Assembly: GCF_902497895.1 (NCBI RefSeq)
Contig: NZ_CABVHQ010000016.1
Span: 36,279 to 100,278 of the forward strand
DNA from: Pseudomonas fluorescens
Lineage (GTDB): Bacteria > Pseudomonadota > Gammaproteobacteria > Pseudomonadales > Pseudomonadaceae
Length of the DNA: 64,000 nucleotides
Direction of reading: 5' to 3'
A program made the translations under genes and the position numbers. This document shows positions 7,489 through 15,634 of this stretch, in pieces (the stretch's first letter is position 1; each line of letters begins with the position of its first letter). The notes under the pieces were generated by a model. It saw only the letters and a list, made by a program, of their open reading frames with translations, was not told the DNA's origin and did not search any database.

Positions 7489-8181
7489 ATGACTTCCGAC
7501 GACCGTATCAAACTCGAACCGAGCTGGAAGGAGGCCTTGCGCGGCGAATTCGACCAGCCTTACATGGCAGAGTTGCGCACTTTTCTGCAACAGGAGCGCG
7601 CTGCGGGTAAGGAGATCTATCCGCCGGGACCGATGATTTTCAACGCGCTCAACTCCACGCCGCTGGACAAGGTCAAGGTGGTCATTCTCGGCCAGGATCC
7701 GTACCACGGCCCGGGTCAGGCCCACGGGTTGTGCTTCTCGGTGCAGCCGGGCGTGCCGGCGCCACCGTCGCTGGTGAACATCTATAAAGAGTTGAAACGC
7801 GACCTGAACATCGACATCCCCGCCCATGGTTGCCTGCAAAGCTGGGCCGACCAGGGCGTGCTGATGATCAACACCACCATGACGGTGGAGCGGGCCAATG
7901 CCAACGCCCACGCGGGCAAGGGCTGGCAGCACTTTACCAATCGGGTGATCGAGATCGTCAGCGAACGCCAGCCGCACCTGGTATTTCTGCTGTGGGGCGC
8001 CCACGCACAGAGCAAGCAGAAACTGATCGACGCGACCAAGCACCTGGTACTGACCTCGGTGCATCCGTCGCCGCTGTCCGCTTATCGCGGTTTCCTCGGC
8101 TGCGGGCACTTCAGCCGGGCCAACAAGTTTCTCGAGCAGAACGGCGAGACGCCGATCGAGTGGCGATTGCCGCCGGTTTGA
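7489..8181 (+). CDS. ung: Uracil-DNA glycosylase
   Basis: The 230-residue product carries both Ung signatures: [13 protein letters not shown] (68-80, catalytic Asp70) and the DNA-intercalation loop [11 protein letters not shown] near the C-terminus. It excises uracil from DNA as the first step of base-excision repair. The ATG at 7489 gives the normal family length; an upstream in-frame TTG at 7477 is ignored. It is divergent from the hydrolase gene and followed by a palindromic repeat. Confidence 0.95.
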   Translation: MTSDDRIKLEPSWKEALRGEFDQPYMAELRTFLQQERAAGKEIYPPGPMIFNALNSTPLDKVKVVILGQDPYHGPGQAHGLCFSVQPGVPAPPSLVNIYKELKRDLNIDIPAHGCLQSWADQGVLMINTTMTVERANANAHAGKGWQHFTNRVIEIVSERQPHLVFLLWGAHAQSKQKLIDATKHLVLTSVHPSPLSAYRGFLGCGHFSRANKFLEQNGETPIEWRLPPV

Positions 8182-8213
8182 TGTAAGCGCAATACCCCTG
8201 TGGCAACACAAAC

Positions 8214-8350
8214 CCTGTGGCGAGGGGGCTTGCCCCCGCTCGGCTGCGCAGCAGTCGTAAAATCGGTGAATGCGGTGTGCCTGATACAACGCCTTTGCAG
8301 GTTTTTGGGCCGCTGCGCGCCCCAGCGGGGGCAAGCCCCCTCGCCACAGG
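8214..8350. repeat. Long imperfect-palindrome repeat (GTGGCGAGGGGGCTTGC class)
   Basis: About 137 bp begins CCTGTGGCGAGGGGGCTTGC and ends with its reverse complement. Internal arms CGGCTGCGCAGCAG and CCGCTGCGCGCC flank a variable centre. The same class recurs near 26671, 43284, 52901 and 63916. It resembles the R178-type repeats described in P. fluorescens SBW25. It lies between the convergent ends of ung and the AbrB gene. Confidence 0.8.
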
Positions 8351-8358
8351 AGTTTGCC

Positions 8359-9396
8359 TCAGACTTTCTCCGGCGATCTGTCCCAGTACCGAAACAACGG
8401 CTCCGCCAGAAACAGCACAAACAACAACCGCATCACCTGCATCGCCGTCACCAGCGGCACCGACAGTTGCAGGGTTTCGGCGGTCAGGCTCATTTCGGCG
8501 ATGCCGCCGGGCATCATGCCCAGGGTCAACGAGCGTAGATCCAGCTGAGTCAGGGCACTCAGGCCGAGTGCCGCGAGGGTAGCGATCAGCATGGTCAATA
8601 CCGTGCCGATCAAGGTCCGGCCCATGAACGATGGTGCGCGGCGGAAAAATTCCCGATTGAAGTGACAACCCAGCCCGCTGCCGATCAGCCATTGGCCGAT
8701 CTGGCTGCCACCATTGGGCAACCCGACATGCAAATCCCAGCCGACGCTCACCGCCGCACTCACCAGCAGCGGCCCGAATAGCCAGGGATTGGGTTGCCGA
8801 AGACGTTCCCAGAGCCAGGCAGCCAGGGCACCCGCAGGGAGTAGCATAGCCAGCCACCACCAGTCGACGGCTGCCGGATGCAAAGCCGGCGCACCGTCGC
8901 CCAGCAAGTACTTGAAGGCTGCTGGTACACAGAGCACTACCACCAGCACCCGCAAGCTCTGCCCCGCAGCAACCCGGCTGAGCACCGCGCCATTGCGTGC
9001 GCCGAGGTTGACCATCTCCCCCGATCCGCCGGGCATGCTGGAAAAGAACGCGGTGGCGCGATCCTCCCCGGTACGCCGCAGCAACCAGACCCCGACTACA
9101 GCGGACAGGCTGGTGACTAACGCACCGAAGAAGATCAGGCCGAAGTGGCTCATGACCTGTTCGATCACCACTGGGGTGAAGTGCAGGCCGATGCCGATGC
9201 CGACGATCCACTGGCCGCATTTACGCCCACCAGGGATTTCCGCCAGTTGCCAGGGCGTCAGGCAGCGCACCAGGATGATCGCCAGCAACGAGCCGACCAT
9301 CCAGGGCAGCGGCCAGTCGATCTGGCTGGCGAGGTAACCACCCAGCAGACCGACCAGCGGAGTTCCCCACCAGTTTTTAAAGGAGATCTCAAGCAT
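8359..9396 (-). CDS. AbrB-family membrane protein (PF05145-like), coupled to tctA
   Basis: The 345-residue protein is almost entirely hydrophobic, with about nine to ten helices and two related halves; the motif S-x-x-PGG-x-x-EM occurs in both (SSMPGGSGEM and GMMPGGIAEM). This is the layout of the AbrB/'putative ammonia monooxygenase' membrane family, whose biochemical role is not settled. Its ATG at 9396 overlaps the stop of tctA by 8 bp, so it belongs to the tricarboxylate transport operon. A GTG at 9408 is an alternative start. An accessory role in uptake or export is inferred. Confidence 0.75.
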   Translation of the reverse strand: MLEISFKNWWGTPLVGLLGGYLASQIDWPLPWMVGSLLAIILVRCLTPWQLAEIPGGRKCGQWIVGIGIGLHFTPVVIEQVMSHFGLIFFGALVTSLSAVVGVWLLRRTGEDRATAFFSSMPGGSGEMVNLGARNGAVLSRVAAGQSLRVLVVVLCVPAAFKYLLGDGAPALHPAAVDWWWLAMLLPAGALAAWLWERLRQPNPWLFGPLLVSAAVSVGWDLHVGLPNGGSQIGQWLIGSGLGCHFNREFFRRAPSFMGRTLIGTVLTMLIATLAALGLSALTQLDLRSLTLGMMPGGIAEMSLTAETLQLSVPLVTAMQVMRLLFVLFLAEPLFRYWDRSPEKV

Positions 9397-10903
9397 TGGC
9401 CAAGGCACGACGCTGCGCGGAACGCTTGCGCCAGATCCGCAGGATTGGCATCAGCAGCATGATTGCGGTCAGCACCCAGACGCCGAAAGTGATCGGACTC
9501 GACCAGAGGATCTCCAGCGCGCCATTGGAAATCGACAGCGCCCGACGCAGGTTCTGCTCCATCAGACCGCCGAGGATAAAGCCCAGCAGGACTGGCGACA
9601 GCGGGAAGTCGAGCTTGCGCAGGATGTAGCCGAAGATGCCGATGCCGATCATCAGGAACAGATCGAAAGTGGTGGCATGCACCGCGTAGACACCGATCCC
9701 GGTGATGATGGCGATCACCGGCACCAGTGCCCAGTTCGGCACGGCGAGGATGCGGGTGAAAATGCGGATCATCGGAATGTTGAGGATCACCAGCATGACG
9801 TTGGCGACGAACAACGAAGCGATCAGACCCCAGACAATGTCCGGTTGCTGTTGGAACAGCAGCGGGCCCGGGGTGATGTTGTACAGCGACAGCGCGCCGA
9901 TCATCACAGCAGTGGTGCCGGAGCCTGGAACGCCGAGGGTCAGCATGGGCACCAATGCGCCGCAGGCAGCACCGCCGATGGCGGTTTCAGGTGCCGCGAG
10001 GCCACGCTTGTCGCCCTGGCCGAACTTGCCGCTGGCGCCGGCGATACGTTTCTCGGTCATGTAGGCCACGGCACTGGCCAGGGTCGCACCGGCACCCGGC
10101 AACACGCCCATGATGAAACCCAGCAAGCCGCAACGGATATTCACCGTGAATACCGACGCTGCTTCCTTGAAGTTGAACATCATCCGCCCGGTGGCTTTCA
10201 CCGCTTCCTGGCCGCGATGGGTTTTTTCCAGCAGCAGAAGAATTTCGCTGATGGAGAACAGGCCCAGTACCAGCACCACGAACTGAATGCCGTCGGTGAG
10301 ATGGATGTTGTCCCCGGTGAAACGGTACACACCGCTGTTGGCATCGATCCCTACGCTCGACAGAAACAGGCCGATCAGCGCCGCAATAAACGTCTTCAGC
10401 GGACGATCACCGGCCATGCCGCCAAGGCAGACAATGGCGAAAACCATCAGCACGAAGTATTCCGCCGGGCCGAAGGCGATCGCCCATTTCGCCAGTATCG
10501 GCGCGAACAACACCATGCCGCAGGTGGCAATAAAGGCGCCGATGAACGAGCTCCAGGCCGACAGCGACAGAGCAACGCCGGCAAGACCCTGGCGAGCCAT
10601 TGGATAGCCGTCCAGAGTGGTCATCACGGTGGAGGCTTCGCCCGGGATGTTCAGCAGAATCGAGCTGATGCGGCCGCCGTATTCGCAGCCCAGATACACC
10701 GCCGCCAACAGAATCAGCGCCGACTCCGGCGGCAGACCGAGAGCGAAGGCAATCGGGATCAATAGTGCCACGCCGTTGATCGGACCCAAGCCCGGCAGCA
10801 GGCCTACCACGGTGCCGATCAAGGTGCCGCACAGCGCCGTTACCAGGTTGTAAGGTGTCAATGCAACGCCGAAGCCCTGGCCGAGATAATTCAGGGTATC
10901 CAT
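9389..10903 (-). CDS. tctA: Tripartite tricarboxylate transporter, large membrane subunit TctA
   Basis: The 504-residue polytopic inner-membrane protein has the TctA hallmarks LPGLGPINGVALLIP near residues 36-50 and a second GxxPGxG region (VLPGAGATLASAVAY), consistent with the internal duplication of this family. It forms the channel for citrate-type substrates delivered by the periplasmic TctC. GGAG precedes the ATG. tctB ends one base upstream and the AbrB gene overlaps downstream, so the order is tctC-tctB-tctA-abrB. Confidence 0.93.
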   Translation of the reverse strand: MDTLNYLGQGFGVALTPYNLVTALCGTLIGTVVGLLPGLGPINGVALLIPIAFALGLPPESALILLAAVYLGCEYGGRISSILLNIPGEASTVMTTLDGYPMARQGLAGVALSLSAWSSFIGAFIATCGMVLFAPILAKWAIAFGPAEYFVLMVFAIVCLGGMAGDRPLKTFIAALIGLFLSSVGIDANSGVYRFTGDNIHLTDGIQFVVLVLGLFSISEILLLLEKTHRGQEAVKATGRMMFNFKEAASVFTVNIRCGLLGFIMGVLPGAGATLASAVAYMTEKRIAGASGKFGQGDKRGLAAPETAIGGAACGALVPMLTLGVPGSGTTAVMIGALSLYNITPGPLLFQQQPDIVWGLIASLFVANVMLVILNIPMIRIFTRILAVPNWALVPVIAIITGIGVYAVHATTFDLFLMIGIGIFGYILRKLDFPLSPVLLGFILGGLMEQNLRRALSISNGALEILWSSPITFGVWVLTAIMLLMPILRIWRKRSAQRRALANA

Positions 10904-10904
10904 A

Positions 10905-11363
10905 TCAATTCTCCAGAACGTCGAGCAGGCCCAAAGGCAGTGGAACGTCCATTACCCGGTCGAACAGCAGATACAGACCGATACTCATCAGACTGATGAT
11001 CACCACGCTGGGCAACCAGCGACCGCCATACAGACGCGCCATCGGAATGCCGATCAGGATGCTGGAAACAATGAACCCGAGGGGTTCGAAGGTTCCGGCG
11101 AACACCAGCAACAGCACCACACAGATGCCGATCTTGATCAGAGTTTCGCGGTCCAGTTGCGGATCGTCTTCGCTGTGCACAATGGGGGCCGGGCGAAAGA
11201 TCATGTAAAGCAGACCCATCCCCATCAGGCCGAGCATCAGCAGGGGAAAGGCCCGGGGCCCGACCGGTTCGTAGGAAAAGGCGGCCTGGTACGGCCATGC
11301 CATCAGTGCCAGGCCAATACAGACCAATAGCAGCACCGAAGCGAAAATGCGTTGTAAGAGCAT
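10905..11363 (-). CDS. tctB: Tripartite tricarboxylate transporter, small membrane subunit TctB
   Basis: The 152-residue protein has four predicted helices, as expected for the small TctB subunit that partners TctA. The ATG at 11363 is used because AGGAGT lies 5 bases upstream; an in-frame GTG at 11381 would place that site inside the gene. A hairpin separates it from tctC. Confidence 0.9.
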   Translation of the reverse strand: MLLQRIFASVLLLVCIGLALMAWPYQAAFSYEPVGPRAFPLLMLGLMGMGLLYMIFRPAPIVHSEDDPQLDRETLIKIGICVVLLLVFAGTFEPLGFIVSSILIGIPMARLYGGRWLPSVVIISLMSIGLYLLFDRVMDVPLPLGLLDVLEN

Positions 11364-11380
11364 GGGGAACTCCTGGGTCA

Positions 11381-11401
11381 CGCCCCTGATGAGCCGGGGC
11401 G
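11381..11401 (-). other. Intercistronic hairpin between tctC and tctB
   Basis: CGCCCC and GGGGCG pair across a 9-base loop just after the tctC stop, without a U-run. Such hairpins often protect the 3' end of a highly expressed binding-protein message; that role is inferred here. Confidence 0.45.
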
Positions 11402-11421
11402 CAACCGCTAGACAGAGGCGA

Positions 11422-12399
11422 TCACTGGATCAGGCCGAACTCTTTGGCCAGTACTTTGTAGTCGGCGACCTGTTTCTTCACGTAGGTGTCCAGCTCCGGG
11501 CCGGTCATGGCGAAGGGGAACAGTTCGCGCTGATCGCGCAGCTTGGCGAAGTCTTCCGAGGCCAGCAGTTTGTCGAAGGCGGCTTTCCACCAGGCGTAGT
11601 CTTCGCCGCTGACCTTTGGCCCGAGGTAGAAACCGCGCACCACTGGCCAGACAATGTCGTAGCCCTGTTCCTTGGCGGTCGGAATGTCTTTCATTTCCGG
11701 CTCGTCCAGACGCTTGTCGGAGAACACCGCGAGCAGGCGCATGTCACCGCTCTGGATGTGCGGCATGGAGTCGGAGATGTCGGTACTGCCGACCTGGATG
11801 TGGCCGCCGAGCAGGGCGGTGGCGATTTCACCGCCGCCTTCGAGGGCGACATAACGCAGGTCGCGCGGGTTGATCCCGGCGGCCTTGGCGATCAGTGCCG
11901 TCTGCATCCAGTCCTGGCTGCCGACGGTGCCGCCGGAGCCGATCACCACTTTGCTCGGATCTTTCTTCAGCGCCTGGACCAGATCGTCGAGGTTCTTGTA
12001 GGGCGAATCGTTTTTCACGGCGATGGCGCCATAGCTGGTGCCGACCGCCGCCAGCCAGCGCACGGCGCTTTCATCGAAGCGGCCGAACTTGCCTTGGGCC
12101 AGGTTCAGCAACGAACCACTGGACCAGGCCACCAGGGTACCGGCATCGGCCGGACGCTGAGCGACCACCGCGTTGTAGGCCACCGCGCCGACTCCGCCGG
12201 GCATGTAGGTCACACGCATCGGTTTGCTCAGCAGTTTTTCGTTGACCAGCGCGCTTTGCGCCAGTTTGCAGGTCAGGTCGAAACCACCGCCCGGTGAGGC
12301 CGGGGCGATGCATTCCGGGCGTTTCGGCTCGGCGAGCAATTGGCCGGCAAACAGCATGCAGCTGGCGGCTAGAGCAACTTTACGCAGTGATAAATTCAT
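11422..12399 (-). CDS. tctC: Periplasmic tricarboxylate-binding protein TctC
   Basis: The 325-residue protein starts with a signal peptide (about residues 1-23, ending LLAEP) and then has the Bug/TctC-type binding fold with a substrate loop APASPGGGFD. TctC captures citrate or related tricarboxylates in the periplasm and delivers them to TctAB. It is the first gene of the transport operon. Directly upstream lies the broken porin gene opdH, so TctC may be fed by another porin in this strain. Confidence 0.9.
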   Translation of the reverse strand: MNLSLRKVALAASCMLFAGQLLAEPKRPECIAPASPGGGFDLTCKLAQSALVNEKLLSKPMRVTYMPGGVGAVAYNAVVAQRPADAGTLVAWSSGSLLNLAQGKFGRFDESAVRWLAAVGTSYGAIAVKNDSPYKNLDDLVQALKKDPSKVVIGSGGTVGSQDWMQTALIAKAAGINPRDLRYVALEGGGEIATALLGGHIQVGSTDISDSMPHIQSGDMRLLAVFSDKRLDEPEMKDIPTAKEQGYDIVWPVVRGFYLGPKVSGEDYAWWKAAFDKLLASEDFAKLRDQRELFPFAMTGPELDTYVKKQVADYKVLAKEFGLIQ

Positions 12400-12430
12400 T
12401 GTTGTCTCCACAGAAATTATTGTTTTGGGT

Positions 12431-12457
12431 GTAGGAGCTGCCGCAGGCTGCGATCTT
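12431..12457. repeat. Single REP element
   Basis: GTAGGAGCTGCCGCAGGCTG plus CGATCTT, the same unit that forms inverted pairs at 23536, 46104, 47229, 57889 and 62534, occurs here alone between tctC and the opdH remnant. Confidence 0.85.
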
Positions 12458-12479
12458 TGGCCCTTGGCGGTTGAATCAA

Positions 12480-12766
12480 TTACCAAAGGGCAACGCTATA
12501 GCTCCCCAGCAAACGCATTTCATCCGCGTCGCGGGGCGAGTAATTGGAACGGTAGGTGGCATTGCGCAGGCGCACGGACGGGTGCCATCGCGAAAGTCGC
12601 GGTTGAAATACATGTTGCGGGTTTCCAGCGTGGCGCTACTGTCTTCGAAGACGGCGGCGTGGCTGAACGGCGAAAAGCTCGCGAGGGCGGTGGCGCTGGC
12701 AAGGGCGGTCTGGCAACGGCTGAAAAAACGAACAGGCGGGCGAGCCTGTGGCTGCGTGGACAGCAT
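12480..12766 (-). pseudogene. opdH: opdH remnant: OprD-family porin with internal deletion
   Basis: From the ATG at 12766 (GGAGT ribosome site upstream) the frame encodes a signal peptide ending FSHA and the typical mature OprD start, AVFEDSSATLETRNMYFNRD, to about residue 61. After a frame change, 12575-12480 encode the typical OprD C-terminus: VRLRNATYRSNYSPRD, then LLGSYSVALW and stop. About 30 C-terminal residues therefore follow about 60 N-terminal ones, where an intact porin has over 400, implying a loss of roughly 1 kb plus frameshift. Position beside tctCBA and divergent from tctDE identifies it as the tricarboxylate porin opdH. It cannot form a barrel. Confidence 0.85.
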
Positions 12767-12882
12767 GGTGAAGTACTCCGTTATTGTTCTTATTGGCGAA
12801 AACGCTTCGAGGCGTTTTTCGGTCACTACCCTTCAAGCAGTCACGGCAGTCGAAACTGTCCGTAGCGGGACTCTAACCGGCC

Positions 12883-12912
12883 AACCTTTCGCTAACCTTT
12901 CAACAGACTTTC
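12883..12912. promoter_or_regulatory. Candidate TctD operator: 11-bp-phased direct repeats
   Basis: AACCTTTC occurs at 12883 and again at 12894, with a related AGACTTTC at 12905. That is three copies at exactly 11-bp intervals, one helical turn apart, the arrangement bound by OmpR-family response regulators. It lies between the opdH remnant/tct operon and tctD, about 90 bp before tctD. The regulator assignment is inferred from location. Confidence 0.5.
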
Positions 12913-13001
12913 AATGTTTCCAGGCTTCACAGCGGCGGATGCGGCTGTAAACTCCGCGCCAAAGAATGGAGTCGACCTATCCCTGAACGAGGTACAAATC
13001 C

Positions 13002-13673
13002 ATGCGTGTTCTTCTCGTCGAAGACCATCTGCAGTTGGCCGAAAGTGTCGCCCAGGCGCTGAAAAGCACCGGCCTGACCGTCGATGTGCTGCACGATGGA
13101 GTGGCCGCCGACCTGGCCCTGAGCAGCGAGGAATACGCGGTGGTGATCCTCGACGTCGGCCTGCCGCGCATGGATGGTTTCGAGGTGCTGGCGCGATTGC
13201 GCGGGCGCGGGAAAAATCTGCCGGTATTGATGTTGACCGCCCGCAGCGATGTCAAGGATCGGGTTCATGGGCTCAACCTGGGTGCCGACGATTACCTGGC
13301 CAAACCCTTTGAACTCACCGAGCTGGAAGCGCGGGTCAAGGCCCTGCTGCGTCGCAGCGTGCTCGGCGGCGAGCGGCAGCAGCGTTGCGGGGGCCTGGTG
13401 TATGACCTGGATACCCGACGCTTCACCCTCGGCGATGACTTGCTCACGCTGACCTCTCGCGAACAGGCGGTGCTCGAAGCCTTGATCGCCAGGCCGGGGC
13501 GGGTGATGAGCAAAGAGCAGCTGGCTTCCCAGGTATTTGGCCTCGATGAAGAGGCCAGTCCCGACGCGATCGAAATCTACGTCCACCGTCTGCGCAAGAA
13601 ACTCGATGGCCAGTCAGTGGCAATCGTCACCTTCAGGGGGCTTGGTTACCTGCTGGAAACCCGTGATGCATAA
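13002..13673 (+). CDS. tctD: Response regulator TctD (OmpR family)
   Basis: The 223-residue protein has a receiver domain (1-115) with acidic residues at 7-8, phosphoacceptor Asp51 in VILDVGLP and Lys101 in AKPF. A winged-helix DNA-binding domain follows (about 130-223). It is divergent from the tct transport operon and overlaps the kinase gene tctE by 8 bp. In this family TctDE senses tricarboxylates and activates the porin/transport genes. GAGG precedes the ATG. Confidence 0.92.
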   Translation: MRVLLVEDHLQLAESVAQALKSTGLTVDVLHDGVAADLALSSEEYAVVILDVGLPRMDGFEVLARLRGRGKNLPVLMLTARSDVKDRVHGLNLGADDYLAKPFELTELEARVKALLRRSVLGGERQQRCGGLVYDLDTRRFTLGDDLLTLTSREQAVLEALIARPGRVMSKEQLASQVFGLDEEASPDAIEIYVHRLRKKLDGQSVAIVTFRGLGYLLETRDA

Positions 13674-15057
13674 GCCCAGCAGTCTGCGTTGGCGGTTGCT
13701 GTGGAACCTCGCGCTGCTGCTGGTGGTGTTGATGCTGGCCAGTGGCCTGAGTGCTTACTGGAATGGCCGGGAAGCCGCCGACACCGCCTATGACCGGACC
13801 TTGCTGGCTTCGGCGCGGACCATCGCCGCAGGGCTGTCCCAGCGCGACGGCAGTCTCAGTGCCGATGTGCCCTATGTCGCCCTCGACACGTTCGCCTACG
13901 ACAGCGCCGGGCGGATTTATTACCAGGTCAACGACATTAACCAGAAGCTGATTTCCGGCTACGAAAACCTGCCCGGGCCGCCACCCGGTACGCCGCGCAC
14001 AGACGATTATCCGGCGCTGGCGCGCTTCTATAACGCCCAATACCAGGGGCAGAACGTGCGGGTGGTGAGCCTGCTCAAGGCCGTCAGCGAGCCGAATATG
14101 AACGGCATGGCAGAGATCCGCGTGGCGGAAACCGATGAGGCGCGGGTCAGTATGGCGCGCAGTCTGGCGGCCGATACCTTGCTGCGTCTGGGCATGCTAG
14201 CGATGGGCGCGCTGATGCTGGTGTGGTTTGCGGTCAGCGCGGCCTTGCGGCCGCTGGAGCGCTTGCGCACGGCGGTGGAAGAGCGCCAGCCGGATGACTT
14301 GCGGCCCTTGCCGCTGGTGGAGGTGCAACACGAGTTGTGGCCGCTGGTGCGCGCGCTCAACCACTTTACCGAGCGCTTGCGCGGGCAGTTCGAGCGTCAA
14401 GCGCAGTTCATTGCCGATGCCGCCCATGAATTACGCACACCACTGGCGGCGCTCAAGGCGCGGCTGGAGTTGGGGCTGCGCGCGAAGGAGCCCGAGATCT
14501 GGCGCACCACGCTGGAAAGCGCCGCTCAGGGCACCGACCGGCTGACTCACCTGGCCAACCAATTGCTCTCGCTGGCCCGTATCGAAAACGGCGCCCGGGC
14601 AATTGCCGAAGGTGGCGCGCAGTTGCTCGATCTCAGTCAGTTGGCCCGTGAGCTGGGCATGGCCATGGCGCCGCTGGCGCACGCGCGGGGCGTCGCCTTG
14701 GCGCTGGAGGCGGATGAGCCGGTGTGGTTGCGGGGCGAGCCGACTTTGCTCAATGAACTCTTGAGCAACCTGGTGGATAACGCATTGGCCCATACCCCGC
14801 CGGGCGGCAATGTGATCCTGCGGGTGACAGCCCCGGCGGTGCTCGAGGTCGAAGATGACGGGCCGGGCATTCCCCAGGGGGAGCGTGATCGGGTGTTCGA
14901 GCGGTTTTACCGAAGCAGTCAGCAGGGTGCGGGTTCAGGACTGGGCCTGGCGATTGTCGGTGAAATCTGCCGCGCCCATCTGGCGCAGATCAGCCTGCAC
15001 GATGGCGCGCAGGCGGGGTTGAAGGTTCGGGTGAGTTTTGTTGCGAGGGAGGGCTGA
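13666..15057 (+). CDS. tctE: Sensor histidine kinase TctE
   Basis: The 463-residue inner-membrane kinase has two helices (about 13-30 and 173-193) around a periplasmic sensor of the TctE N-terminal type, a HAMP-like linker, an H-box (DAAHELRTPL, His254) and an ATPase domain with N box (LSNLVDNALAHTP), DDGPGIP and GSGLGLAI. The true ATG at 13666 overlaps the tctD stop (ATGCATAA); the frame open further upstream is out-of-frame read of tctD. It phosphorylates TctD in response to extracellular tricarboxylates, by family knowledge. Confidence 0.92.
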   Translation: MHKPSSLRWRLLWNLALLLVVLMLASGLSAYWNGREAADTAYDRTLLASARTIAAGLSQRDGSLSADVPYVALDTFAYDSAGRIYYQVNDINQKLISGYENLPGPPPGTPRTDDYPALARFYNAQYQGQNVRVVSLLKAVSEPNMNGMAEIRVAETDEARVSMARSLAADTLLRLGMLAMGALMLVWFAVSAALRPLERLRTAVEERQPDDLRPLPLVEVQHELWPLVRALNHFTERLRGQFERQAQFIADAAHELRTPLAALKARLELGLRAKEPEIWRTTLESAAQGTDRLTHLANQLLSLARIENGARAIAEGGAQLLDLSQLARELGMAMAPLAHARGVALALEADEPVWLRGEPTLLNELLSNLVDNALAHTPPGGNVILRVTAPAVLEVEDDGPGIPQGERDRVFERFYRSSQQGAGSGLGLAIVGEICRAHLAQISLHDGAQAGLKVRVSFVAREG

Positions 15058-15123
15058 GATCTTGCGAGTGGAACACAAAGCCTGTGGCGAGGGAGCTGGC
15101 CCCAATGCCAGTCAGTCAAGGAA

Positions 15124-15303
15124 GTTCAGCGTTGTCTCCCGTAGCAGCTGCCGAAGGCTGCGTTCGGCTGCGAAGCAGTCGTGAATCCTGCTTGCACGGT
15201 TTGTCTGGAACACCGCAGTGCCTGATTTTACGACCGCTTCGCGGCCGAATGCAGGCTCCGCCAGCTGCTACGGATAGCGTTGCGACTTAAGCCCCCTCGC
15301 CAC
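15124..15303. repeat. 180-bp palindromic repeat, tandem copy 1
   Basis: The unit runs from GTTCAGCGTTGTCTCC to CCCCCTCGCCAC and contains long inverted arms (GTAGCAGCTGCCGAAGGCTG against CAGGCTCCGCCAGCTGCTAC). It recurs 193 bp downstream with a single base difference (T at 15250 versus C at 15443). Confidence 0.9.
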
Positions 15304-15316
15304 TAAGGAGTTTCAG

Positions 15317-15496
15317 GTTCAGCGTTGTCTCCCGTAGCAGCTGCCGAAGGCTGCGTTCGGCTGCGAAGCAGTCGTGAATCCTGCTTGCACGGTTTGTCTG
15401 GAACACCGCAGTGCCTGATTTTACGACCGCTTCGCGGCCGAACGCAGGCTCCGCCAGCTGCTACGGATAGCGTTGCGACTTAAGCCCCCTCGCCAC
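15317..15496. repeat. 180-bp palindromic repeat, tandem copy 2
   Basis: This is a near-identical copy (179/180 by eye) of the unit at 15124-15303. The 13-bp separators differ in sequence. The near identity implies a recent duplication or gene-conversion event. Confidence 0.9.
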
Positions 15497-15634
15497 AATT
15501 GGCCCGTATCGCAATCGTGATCAATAAAACATCGACCGCGCCTGTTCCAGATTGCTGCACATCACTTTGTTATCGGGATCAATACCCGGCTTTTTGCATT
15601 TCTGTTCTCCAGGGTGCTACAAAAGGCCCCGCAA

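Larger units (their letters stand above)
15058..15634. other. 577-bp intergenic block made of repeats
   Basis: Nearly all of this space between tctE and ygfZ is repetitive: a partial GTGGCGAGGGAGCTGGCC element at 15082-15123 and two tandem copies of a 180-bp palindromic unit (listed separately). The last about 140 bp has no recognisable feature. I see no gene. Confidence 0.7.

Noticed and set aside
12476..12826. A 116-residue ORF as a genuine small protein
   Set aside because: Its N-terminal half is an OprD signal peptide and mature start, and the true OprD C-terminus is present in another frame, so a deleted porin gene explains it better.
15124..15496. Tandem repeats considered as a CRISPR array
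   Set aside because: Only two long (180 bp) palindromic copies with a 13-bp linker, no spacers of CRISPR size and no cas genes.
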